Origin: Dehalococcoidia bacterium
GTDB lineage: Bacteria > Chloroflexota > Dehalococcoidia > GIF9 > AB-539-J10
Length of the DNA stretch: 14,787 nt
Assembly: GCA_030603265.1 (NCBI GenBank)
Contig: JAUVYD010000013.1
Location: 1-14,787 of the forward strand
Reading direction: 5' to 3'
Each line of letters opens with the position of its first letter. Within the stretch, counting starts at the first letter, position 1. The position numbers and the translations under genes are program-made. Shown here piece after piece: positions 1 through 6,087 of the stretch. The notes below the pieces were generated by a model. That model was not told where the DNA came from, searched no databases, and saw only the letters and a program-made list of their open reading frames with translations.

Positions 1-251
1 GGCTTTCCCTCCGTGGTGATGGGCCATGTCACGTTGCCCAACTCCTCCCTGAGGCGCGAGGCAATCGCTGAGTCTGACCGGTAAACGGGCTCGCCGTCGG
101 CACACTCGCCAGCGAACTCCTTGCAGAAGTAGTTCTGTTGCGAGAGTCGTTCAAGATAACTCAGGAAGGCTGCCCAGAAGCCAGTTCCAATCCGCGGGCG
201 CGGAGCCTGCTTGAGTGTCTGCACACGTTGGGAGTAGTAGAGTTCGCTCAT
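1..251 (-). CDS. 5' part of an unrecognised protein, cut by the left edge
   Basis: An ATG at 251-249 opens a reading frame of 83 codons with no stop before the window edge. The protein begins MSELYYSQRVQTLK and continues through a PRPRIGTGFW segment, an aromatic helix-like stretch (FLSYLERLSQQNYF), then CADGEPVYRSD and a charged RLREELG segment before NVTWPI. The composition is protein-like and the codons favour G/C at the third position. The ribosome-binding site is weak: only GGTGA lies just before the ATG, so the start could differ. I do not recognise the family. The N-terminal YYSxR pattern followed by a short aromatic domain is loosely reminiscent of small N-terminal domains on abortive-infection-type proteins, but that is only an impression. 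The gene runs off the left side, so its C-terminal domain, which would settle the function, is not visible. Confidence 0.5.
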   Translation of the reverse strand, partial: MSELYYSQRVQTLKQAPRPRIGTGFWAAFLSYLERLSQQNYFCKEFAGECADGEPVYRSDSAIASRLREELGNVTWPITTEGK

Positions 252-585
252 GGTTTCACCAACGGGCCGCCCAATGGCCGAACTCGCGGGCTGGAGTGCC
301 ACCACACCACAATGCAGCGTACATAGTTTCTCGAGGATTCTGACACCTGCCGCGTGTCAAGGCAAGCCGGCCTCTTGGAGGCACGTCGTGAGTACGGCCC
401 CAAGATTCACGCGGGAAGGCCACGAACTCCCCGACCTCACTAGGAGTGTGTCCGAGTAATCCCTGAGTCAAAGCTAGAGCAACCTAAGAATCGGGGGCAT
501 TTAGCTTCAGGCAAAACATTACTCCGACAGGCTCCTAGGAAGAGCATGAGAAAGACTGCTGGACACACGGGCAAGCAGACGATTG

Positions 586-612
586 GAATCAGGGGGACAC
601 CATGCTTATCTC
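586..612 (+). repeat. 27-bp dispersed repeat, copy 1
   Basis: This copy matches the one at 3149-3175 at 24 of 27 positions, in the same orientation. The shared core is GGGGGACACCAT followed by one variable base and CTTATCTC. Sequences of the form GGGGACACCATACTTA are, to my recollection, common next to IS200-like and REP-associated tyrosine transposase genes. A mobile-element origin is therefore likely, but no transposase frame is visible nearby. Confidence 0.6.
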
Positions 613-676
613 CATCCTCCGGGTTTCGGCCCAGGACTGTTCGGCTTGAACCACCGACACGGTTCTCTCTCCAGGA

Positions 677-694
677 CCCCGACAAATGCCGGGG
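677..694. terminator. Short hairpin, possible terminator of the radical SAM gene
   Basis: The arms CCCCGAC and GCCGGGG flank an AAAT loop, giving seven pairs, one of them a G-T pair. It lies about 165 nt beyond the stop of the minus-strand radical SAM gene and has no T-tract, so its role as a terminator is weakly supported. Confidence 0.25.
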
Positions 695-860
695 CTCCCG
701 AAGGACATCGGCTGGCCTCAGTCCCTACTATGTACATGCAAACCAACCGAAGCTATGCCCCACAGTCTGCCTTTGTGTACACCAGGAATTCGGGAGGTTC
801 GCGGAACACCCTACCTGTGTCGGCCCACCGCTAGCGACCCACAACTTCGACTCAACATGT

Positions 861-2354
861 CTATTCAACGCCCGCGTGTGCCGCAACCATCTGGAAGTGG
901 CAGCCCTGCACCGCGAAGCTGATGAACAGTGGGAAGCACCGTGGCTTGTGACGCACAGTCCAGGCAAACCCCTTCCAGAAATCGGTCCTCCCTCTCTGCT
1001 TCACACCGACCGTCCACATGCATCTGAACAGCGCGCGGATGTAGCGTGGGCTATAGTTGCCTCTGTGGCTACCCCTTGGCTGATACTCCACCAGGAAAGT
1101 ACGCACGCGCTCGTAGTAGTAGCGCGGTGAATAGATTGTGCTGACCACCTGCTTGTAGCCGGCAGTCAGCTTCTCAAGTCCCATCTTCGGGACGATGTTT
1201 GTGGAACCATCGGTGTTGGTGCCGGTGCCACCAGGCTGGAGTCGGCCCTCTGCCTCCAATCGCTTATGCAGAGGGGTGCCGGGCGGAGCCATTAGCACGC
1301 CGACCATGGCAGTTACGATGCCGCTCTTCTGGATGAAGTCTATCTGACTGCGGAAGATGGACGGCGGGTCACCATCAAACCCAACGATGAAGCCACCCTG
1401 GACCTGCATGCCGTGCCGCTGGATAGTCTTCACGGACTCTATCAGGTCGCGCCCCGTATTCGTCATCTTGTTGCATTCAACAAGGCTCTCTTCGTTGGGG
1501 CTCTCAATGCCAACGAAGACCATGTTGAAACCCGCGTCCACCATGAGCTGCATCAGCTCTTCGTCATCAGCCAGGTTGACGGATGCCTCCGTGAAGAAGG
1601 CAAAGGGGTACTTCCGCTCCCTGCTCCACTCCATGATTGTCGGCAGTATCTCCGCCTTCAGCTTGTTCTTGTTGCCGATGAAGTTGTCATCCGTAAAGAA
1701 GACACTCCCTCGCCAGCCATGGTCATACAGCACGCTCAGTTCGGCGACAATCTGCTCGCGGTTCTTCGTTCGCGGCACATGCCCGTTCATGATGACGATG
1801 TCGCAGAATTCACAGTTGTACGGACAACCACGGGAGTACTGCAGACTCATCATCTGGTAGTTCCCGGCATCGACCAGTGACCACAAAGGAACAGGGCTGG
1901 CTGCGATGTCCGGTCGCTCGTCGGACGAATAGATGTGCGCGGCACACCCGTTCTCAAGGTCCTGAAGGAACTGCGGTAGTATGTTCTCGGCCTCTCCCAT
2001 GATGATGTGGTCCACGTCATCGAAGCCAACGTCCTCGTACCCGGTCCGGTACATCGGGCCGCCGGCAACCACCTTCGTGCCGAATGCCTTGCACCTGCTG
2101 ACGACCTCCTGCGCGGAGTCCTGTTGCACAACCATGGCACTGATGAAGACGTAGTCGGCCCATTGCAGGTCTCTGTCACGCAACTTCGCTGCGTTCATGT
2201 CCACCAGCTTCTTCTCCCATTCGGAGGGAAGCATGGCAGCAACGGTGAGCAACCCGAGAGGAGGAAACGCTGTCTTCCGCGAGGTGAACTTCAATGCGTG
2301 TTTGAAGCTCCAGAACGTCTCTGGTATCCGCGGATATACGAGAAGGACTTTCAC
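861..2354 (-). CDS. B12-binding-domain radical SAM protein (DUF4070-like), 497 aa
   Basis: Residues 1 to about 140 form a cobalamin-binding Rossmann-like domain (VKVLLVYPRIP, then VVAGGPM and IIMGEAE). The canonical DxHxxG lower-ligand motif is not seen, as is usual in B12-radical SAM enzymes. The radical SAM core follows, with the [4Fe-4S] motif C177-PYN-C181-EF-C184 inside YSRGCPYNCEFCD. Further signatures are FFTDDNFIGNK, FFTEASVNLADD, VGIESPNEESL and GGFIVGFDGDPP. The C-terminal third, with its YSPRYYYERV segment, matches the DUF4070 extension of these proteins, a group that includes methylases such as the hopanoid C-2 enzyme. The substrate cannot be told, and no hopanoid gene is in view. 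I place the start at the GTG because GGGAGG (2367-2362) lies 7 nt upstream; an upstream in-frame ATG at 2378 has no such site. It appears monocistronic. Confidence 0.9.
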   Translation of the reverse strand: MKVLLVYPRIPETFWSFKHALKFTSRKTAFPPLGLLTVAAMLPSEWEKKLVDMNAAKLRDRDLQWADYVFISAMVVQQDSAQEVVSRCKAFGTKVVAGGPMYRTGYEDVGFDDVDHIIMGEAENILPQFLQDLENGCAAHIYSSDERPDIAASPVPLWSLVDAGNYQMMSLQYSRGCPYNCEFCDIVIMNGHVPRTKNREQIVAELSVLYDHGWRGSVFFTDDNFIGNKNKLKAEILPTIMEWSRERKYPFAFFTEASVNLADDEELMQLMVDAGFNMVFVGIESPNEESLVECNKMTNTGRDLIESVKTIQRHGMQVQGGFIVGFDGDPPSIFRSQIDFIQKSGIVTAMVGVLMAPPGTPLHKRLEAEGRLQPGGTGTNTDGSTNIVPKMGLEKLTAGYKQVVSTIYSPRYYYERVRTFLVEYQPRGSHRGNYSPRYIRALFRCMWTVGVKQRGRTDFWKGFAWTVRHKPRCFPLFISFAVQGCHFQMVAAHAGVE

Positions 2355-2361
2355 GAGAGCA

Positions 2362-2367
2362 CCTCCC
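2362..2367 (-). promoter_or_regulatory. Ribosome-binding site deciding a GTG start
   Basis: GGGAGG on the minus strand lies 7 nt before the GTG at 2354-2352. It makes the GTG a better start for the radical SAM gene than the upstream ATG at 2378, which would add eight residues ahead of the conserved KVLLVYPRIP beginning. Confidence 0.7.
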
Positions 2368-2416
2368 TTCACTACCACCCAACTCGACTACAAGACGCCG
2401 CAGGAACGTGGCGACG

Positions 2417-2446
2417 TGGAATGCAACAGGAGAGTGAGGCATTCCA
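2417..2446. repeat. Perfect 8-bp inverted repeat upstream of the radical SAM gene
   Basis: TGGAATGC (2417-2424) and GCATTCCA (2439-2446) are perfect complements separated by 14 bp, so the arm centres are 22 bp apart, about two helical turns. It sits 63-92 bp upstream of the GTG start of the radical SAM gene. It could be a dimeric-regulator operator; as a hairpin its loop is rather long. Confidence 0.4.
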
Positions 2447-2570
2447 TGGCAAGAATCCTACCACGATGTTGAGGCAGGGAGACACGTTTGAGGCACGATT
2501 TTCAGACTCTTTCACGCCGCACCACCCGGTACACACCCACCACCATACCAGAGGAGTGGTGTTCAGAACA

Positions 2571-3120
2571 GGCACCGAGGGGAGCCAGGCCAGCGGTACG
2601 TCCAAGAAAATGGAGCTGAAGCTGACCAACGTGGCCCGGGCGAGCCTCGAAGAACTGCGCCTGGACTGTGAGGATTTCCTGCGGCAACGGGGGCTGCAGC
2701 TCTGGCCGCCGGAGCATTCGGCACTGCGCAACCGTGGAGCGGGTGCGGAGCTGACTCGGGGAAGAACTGGAGCTGGCTGAAAAGAACCAGAGACACGGAC
2801 GAACATGGACCGCCACTGACAACCCGAGACCACAGACCAACACAGACAGAAGAACCAACGACGAAACCGCTGCCCGGCCAGGCCCCAACCAGGGAAACCA
2901 CAACCAGAATACGAAGCCCCCGTCCGTGTCAGTCGGTGTGAGTCCGTGCAGGTCTGCTTCTTCAGCGGGACTGGAGGCCAACGCGGCACTATCTCTCTTG
3001 AACCTCTGTTGCCACTTGATGGACCGGCAACTGGCGGCGCAGGCAGAGGCATTCGAACGAGATGGCGGCTTCACGGAACGCCTCTACGGCAGACGGCAAG
3101 GCAGGAGAAAGGGCGAATGA
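2571..3120 (+). pseudogene. Broken four-helix-bundle protein with C-terminal 'suffix' domain
   Basis: The frame from 2571 reads GTEGSQASGTSKKMELKL, VARASLEEL and EDFLRQRGLQLW, which matches the conserved middle of four-helix-bundle (23S rRNA-intervening-sequence type) proteins carrying the four-helix suffix domain. From about 2755 the coding continues in another frame (EELELAEKNQ) to a stop at 3118-3120. That frame includes the suffix hallmarks LEANAALSLLNLCCHLMDRQ and GGFTERLYGRRQGRR. The two frames rejoin if one G is removed from the CGGGG run at 2757-2760. The N-terminal 80-90 residues of the family are absent upstream of 2571 and no start codon with a ribosome-binding site is visible, so the gene is 5'-truncated as well. 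Between the halves lies an in-frame repeat-derived insert (about 2787-2950). The family's role is unknown. The homology is from memory of family motifs; the frames are directly visible. Confidence 0.75.
2787..2950. repeat. Degenerate CACGGAC-type inverted/tandem repeat inside the pseudogene
   Basis: The left part holds units such as GACACGGACG (2792-2801), GAACATGGACC and CAGACCAACACAGACAG. The right part holds their complements, CGTCCGTGTC (2921-2930) followed by GTGTGAGTCCGTGCAGG. The two 10-mers are exact inverted copies about 120 bp apart. The element is read through without a stop, giving a low-complexity N, T, R and D-rich segment between the bundle and the suffix domain. Confidence 0.6.
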
Positions 3121-3148
3121 ACCGGTTCACCGAATCCGACGTCGAACA

Positions 3149-3175
3149 GAATTCGGGGGACACCATACTTATCTC
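3149..3175 (+). repeat. 27-bp dispersed repeat, copy 2
   Basis: This copy begins GAATTCGGGGG and continues ACACCATACTTATCTC. It matches the copy at 586-612 in 24 of 27 positions and lies 28 nt beyond the stop of the four-helix-bundle pseudogene. The remaining 170 bp up to the pth stop show no gene or strong structure. Confidence 0.6.
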
Positions 3176-3346
3176 TCGACACGACGTGAGACGCCGGGCC
3201 AATGCCCAGCGGCTGGAGAGCATCACAAGGGTTGTTGTGCCGCACTTCCCGCATCACATTGCCCACGCCGCCCCCTCCCACACCGCAATTCACCTCTCAG
3301 AACACCACACCATTCCTGCCTGCAGATACGCCGAGTACCAGTAGAA

Positions 3347-3931
3347 CTAGTTGTAGCGGTTCATTGCAGCATCGAGGCCTTCCAGGATGATGCATTCCAG
3401 CACATCACCGACCAGCGAGATTGACTCCTGAATAGCGGTCTCTTCTCCCGCAGTGAATCGGCCCAACACATAGCGGATGAGCGCCTCCTCCGACCACGGG
3501 AAGTTGCCATCACTGTCCGGCCGCCCGATGCCGACGCGGACACGGGGAAAGCTCTCAGTGTTCAAGGAAGCAACGATAGACTTCATGCCCTTATGCCCCC
3601 CCGGCCCTCCGGAGGGCCGCACGCGGACCTTCCCGAGCGGCAGGTCCACGTCATCATAGACCAGTATCAGGTTTTCGGCGGGAATCCGGTGCGCCCGGAC
3701 GAAACAGACTGCGGCCTCGCCGCTGAGATTCATGTAGGTCCGTGGTTTTGCGAGCACGATCTGTCTGCCACGAAGCGTCACGTCGGCGAGCTTCGAGCGG
3801 CAGCCGGTGCGCGAGAAGCGCGCCGAGTGCTTCTTCGCAAAGTGGTCGACACAGCGAAACCCCACATTGTGTCTCGTGGCGGCATACTCCTTCCCAGGAT
3901 TGCCCAGGCCGATGACAACGGTTGCTCCCAT
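3347..3931 (-). CDS. pth: Peptidyl-tRNA hydrolase
   Basis: Pth cleaves the ester bond between peptide and tRNA in peptidyl-tRNAs released by stalled ribosomes, in the cytoplasm. The 194-aa product has the family motifs in order: VIGLGNPG (7-13) with N11, TRHNVGF with catalytic H21, AKPRTYMNLSG with N68, VYDDVDLPLG with D93/D94, SGGPGGHKGMKS (107-118), and the late FPRVRVGIGRP. The length is standard. The position usually occupied by Asn in GGHNG is Lys here (K114); this needs an alignment before reading much into it. I chose the ATG at 3931-3929 because the family begins just before the GLGNPG strand. The longer frame upstream adds 35 residues of unrelated sequence. There is no Shine-Dalgarno before this ATG, and a consensus -10 ends only 12 nt upstream, so translation may be leaderless. 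It is divergent from the gene at 4147. Confidence 0.95.
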   Translation of the reverse strand: MGATVVIGLGNPGKEYAATRHNVGFRCVDHFAKKHSARFSRTGCRSKLADVTLRGRQIVLAKPRTYMNLSGEAAVCFVRAHRIPAENLILVYDDVDLPLGKVRVRPSGGPGGHKGMKSIVASLNTESFPRVRVGIGRPDSDGNFPWSEEALIRYVLGRFTAGEETAIQESISLVGDVLECIILEGLDAAMNRYN

Positions 3932-3943
3932 AGCTATCGCTGC

Positions 3944-3972
3944 ATTATAGTCGAGCACCACCACAGAACCAA
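3944..3972 (-). promoter_or_regulatory. Promoter of pth
   Basis: On the minus strand the -35 TTGGTT (3972-3967) is followed after exactly 17 bp by a perfect -10 TATAAT (3949-3944). Transcription would begin about 6-7 nt downstream, leaving roughly 5-7 nt before the ATG and no room for a Shine-Dalgarno. Confidence 0.6.
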
Positions 3973-4007
3973 CCTCCAGATGCCACGAACCCCTTTGCCA
4001 CTCCGCC

Positions 4008-4036
4008 TTGACACTCTTCGGGGGCCACGCTACCAT
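4008..4036 (+). promoter_or_regulatory. Promoter of the gene at 4147
   Basis: TTGACA (4008-4013), a 17-bp spacer and TACCAT (4031-4036, four of six to TATAAT) form a sigma-70-type promoter. The expected start leaves a 5' UTR of about 100 nt before the ATG at 4147. It is divergent from the pth promoter, about 35 bp away. Confidence 0.55.
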
Positions 4037-4146
4037 AGCCGAACTGCCAATGGGCCACGTGCAGATTCGACCAACCCCGGTTTCCGGTCAGACCATACGC
4101 TGCCAGCCACACACGCAGTCTATTCACGCACAAGGAGGTTTCCTGG

Positions 4147-5019
4147 ATGTTCTACAAAGTCAGTGTTCCTGATGCCGGAAAGGACAAGATCGCCGCACTC
4201 GTCACGCTGAATCCTGCCGAGTCGAGACGCCTCATCGCGAAGGCAGTAGTTCAACTGCCCGAGGTCAAGGCTGCCCTCAAGAAAGGCATGATTATCCTCG
4301 GCCGCGGTGTGACAAACGCCTACGTCAGCGAGGAGCTGTTCAACATCACGGTTGAGCCCAAAGCACAGCAGACAGTGGGCATGGTTGTCAACGGCGCCAC
4401 CAACGCCAACACCTCTCCTCCTCCTTGCACCATGCACGTAGTGCGGGATGGCAAGCCCGTTGAGAATGCGGACTCCAACGTGGAGATACTCGCTTTCGGG
4501 CCTGAGGATGTCTTCATCAAGGGAGCCAACGCCATCGACCCGCAGGGCAACGCCGGCATCATGGCCTCCTCTGTGAAGGGGGGCACATGGGGGATGTTCA
4601 CCCCCATCATAACCGGCAGGAACTCGCATCTGATAATCGCAGCCGGCCTCGAGAAGATGGTGCCGTCAGTCATGGAGGCCTGCGAACACAGCGGAATCTA
4701 CTACTACAAGTACAGCCACGGACTCCCCGCCAAGCTGTCGCCGGCAGTTACCGGCAAGGTTGTGACGGAGATAGAGGCCCTGGCGGTTCTTGCGGGAGTC
4801 AGCGCCTTCCTCATATGCTCCGGCGGCGTTGGCGGCTCGGAGGGCGCGGTGGTGCTATCTGTCGAGGGAGATCAGGCACACGTGAAGAAGGCATTCGACA
4901 TGGTGAACTCCATCAAGGGCGAACCCCCGGTGACCGTGCCGGACACATACCGCGTGAGTTCTCCCGCCGACTTCGGATACGATGCACTGGCGCAGCTCGC
5001 GACGTTGCAGGGCATGTAG
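4147..5019 (+). CDS. Conserved-looking protein of unknown function, 290 aa (possibly LUD/NagB-like fold)
   Basis: The ATG follows a strong AAGGAGG with 8-nt spacing, so the start is well supported. No signal peptide or membrane helix is evident, so it is probably cytoplasmic. Visible blocks are KKGMIILGRGVTNAYVSEEL (45-64), NGATNANTSPPPCTMHVV, FGPEDVFIKGANAIDPQG followed by NAGIMASSVKGGTWG, and HLIIAAGLEKMVPS. A Gly-rich SGGVGGSEGAV segment comes near residue 230. The order of a GxTNA strand, a KGANA turn and a later IIAAGLEK strand resembles LUD-type proteins of the NagB/RpiA/CoA-transferase-like fold, but this is inference from pattern. I cannot name a reaction. The downstream gene is an FAH-family enzyme, but a strong hairpin and a new promoter lie between, so they are probably separate units. 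Its own promoter is at 4008-4036. Confidence 0.85.
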   Translation: MFYKVSVPDAGKDKIAALVTLNPAESRRLIAKAVVQLPEVKAALKKGMIILGRGVTNAYVSEELFNITVEPKAQQTVGMVVNGATNANTSPPPCTMHVVRDGKPVENADSNVEILAFGPEDVFIKGANAIDPQGNAGIMASSVKGGTWGMFTPIITGRNSHLIIAAGLEKMVPSVMEACEHSGIYYYKYSHGLPAKLSPAVTGKVVTEIEALAVLAGVSAFLICSGGVGGSEGAVVLSVEGDQAHVKKAFDMVNSIKGEPPVTVPDTYRVSSPADFGYDALAQLATLQGM

Positions 5020-5044
5020 CCATCCAGAACTGCATCTCTAGACC

Positions 5045-5072
5045 GGAAGGCCCGGGGGTTCCCGGGCCTTCC
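5045..5072 (+). terminator. Terminator after the gene at 4147-5019
   Basis: GGAAGGCCCGGG and CCCGGGCCTTCC form a perfect 12-bp stem with a GGTT loop, starting 25 nt after the stop codon. It is followed by TCTTGC rather than a T-run, so it is a very stable hairpin with a poor tract. Confidence 0.75.
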
Positions 5073-5171
5073 TCTTGCAGAAGACGGACCAGTCGAGCCA
5101 CCATCGGTCGGGCACGTTCGTGAACAGGCTTCCGGACAGGAGTACACGAGGCACGCCCCACACACCAGCCC

Positions 5172-5200
5172 TTGACGGCTCACGGGCCATGTTCTACAGT
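5172..5200 (+). promoter_or_regulatory. Promoter of the FAH-family gene
   Basis: TTGACG (5172-5177), a 17-bp spacer and TACAGT (5195-5200, four of six) lie about 70 bp before the ATG at 5269. Confidence 0.5.
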
Positions 5201-5268
5201 GACTCGATTGCAACACGTGGCAGCATCCGCATACGCTGCGTTCTTGCCATAGCATAGAAGGAGGAACC

Positions 5269-6024
5269 ATGAAACTGGCACGCATCCAATATCAGGGCAC
5301 CCTAAAGTGGGGTATCATCGAAGGGGATGACATCTACGCTCTCGAGGGCGCCCTCTACGGCGCCTTCAGCAAGGGCGCCAGGCTCTGTGCACTGGCTGAA
5401 GCAAAGCTGCTCGCCCCCGCAGAGCCGACAATCATCGTGGCCTGCGGACTGAACTACATGGGCGAGATAAAGCACCTCGGCGCGCCCATCCCCCCGGAGC
5501 CTTCACTCTTCTTCAAGCCGGCGACCACGGTCCTCGACCCGGGCGTAACAATCCCCTATCCCGCTCTGACGGAGAAGCTTTCGCACGAGGCCGAGCTGTG
5601 CTGCGTGATGAAGCGGACTGCACGCAACGTGCCCGAGGACAAGGCGCTCGACTACGTGCTCGGCTATACCTGCGGCAATGACATCGGGATGATGGACATC
5701 CTGAAGAAGGACAACAGCCTCATCACGAGGGCGAAGGGCTTCGACATGTCATCAGCACTCGGCCCATGGCTGGAGACCGACCTCGACCCGACGAAGCTTG
5801 CCATCAAGGGCATAATAAGCGGCGAGGTCATTCAGGACTCCAACACGGGAGAGATGCTGTTCAGTGTGGCGCACATCGTCAGCTATATCTCCGAATTCAT
5901 GACTCTTCGGCCCGGCGATGTGGTCTTCACCGGCACGCCCGCGGGCGGCCACTATGTGGTCAAGGTGGGCGACGTCATGGAAGTAGAGATAGAGAATATC
6001 GGCAAGCTCACAACCCCGGTCTGA
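5269..6024 (+). CDS. Fumarylacetoacetate hydrolase (FAH) family protein, 251 aa
   Basis: FAH-family enzymes are metal-dependent C-C hydrolases, decarboxylases or isomerases acting on beta-diketo or 2-oxo acids from aromatic and other catabolism. The metal-binding residues are visible: HEAEL with E107 and E109, and GYTCGNDIG with D138. Other family marks are VACGLNYMGEIKHLG, LFFKPATTV, TRAKGFDMSSALGPWL (153-168), GEVIQDSNTGEMLFS, and the terminal LRPGDVVFTGTPAG (213-226). The short N-terminal domain (about 50 residues) is typical of single-subunit members near 250 aa. A good AGGAGG precedes the ATG. No other catabolic gene is contiguous, so the substrate cannot be inferred; acylpyruvate or 2-hydroxyhepta-2,4-dienedioate type reactions are only possibilities. 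It converges with the histidine kinase gene across a shared hairpin. Confidence 0.9.
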   Translation: MKLARIQYQGTLKWGIIEGDDIYALEGALYGAFSKGARLCALAEAKLLAPAEPTIIVACGLNYMGEIKHLGAPIPPEPSLFFKPATTVLDPGVTIPYPALTEKLSHEAELCCVMKRTARNVPEDKALDYVLGYTCGNDIGMMDILKKDNSLITRAKGFDMSSALGPWLETDLDPTKLAIKGIISGEVIQDSNTGEMLFSVAHIVSYISEFMTLRPGDVVFTGTPAGGHYVVKVGDVMEVEIENIGKLTTPV

Positions 6025-6048
6025 CCAAAGGCATAGAACGCACCAGAA

Positions 6049-6079
6049 CCCCGGGCACAAGGCCTGAGCCCGCCCGGGG
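6049..6079. terminator. Shared hairpin between convergent FAH and kinase genes
   Basis: CCCCGGGC (6049-6056) pairs perfectly with GCCCGGGG (6072-6079) across a 15-nt loop that can itself form a small GGC/GCC hairpin. It lies 24 nt after the FAH stop and 8 nt from the kinase stop, so it may serve both directions. There is no T-tract. Confidence 0.5.
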
Positions 6080-6087
6080 CAACTACG

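Larger units (their letters stand above)
252..860. other. 609-bp stretch without a supported gene
   Basis: It separates the start of the left-edge gene from the end of the radical SAM gene, both on the minus strand. Open frames here have poor composition and no convincing ribosome-binding sites. The only structures I can support are one copy of a dispersed 27-bp repeat at 586-612 and a short hairpin at 677-694. A TTGACA hexamer on the minus strand (360-355) has no good -10 at 16-18 bp, so I do not call a promoter. Confidence 0.6.

Noticed and set aside
546..1130. 194-codon open frame on the plus strand
   Set aside because: It overlaps the 3' end of the radical SAM gene antisense, has no ribosome-binding site, and its composition (many Pro, His, Arg, Cys) is typical of a shadow frame.
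2372..3052. 226-codon open frame on the minus strand
   Set aside because: It is antisense to the recognisable four-helix-bundle fragments and is Ser, Arg and Cys rich without motifs.
5116..5125. GTTCGTGAAC palindrome as a LexA-type box
   Set aside because: Known boxes of this type have GAAC first and GTTC second with a 4-bp gap; here the order is reversed and the gap is 2 bp.
4147..6024. Two-gene operon of the unknown gene and the FAH-family gene
   Set aside because: A 12-bp perfect hairpin and a separate TTGACG promoter lie in the 249-bp gap, so separate transcription is more likely.
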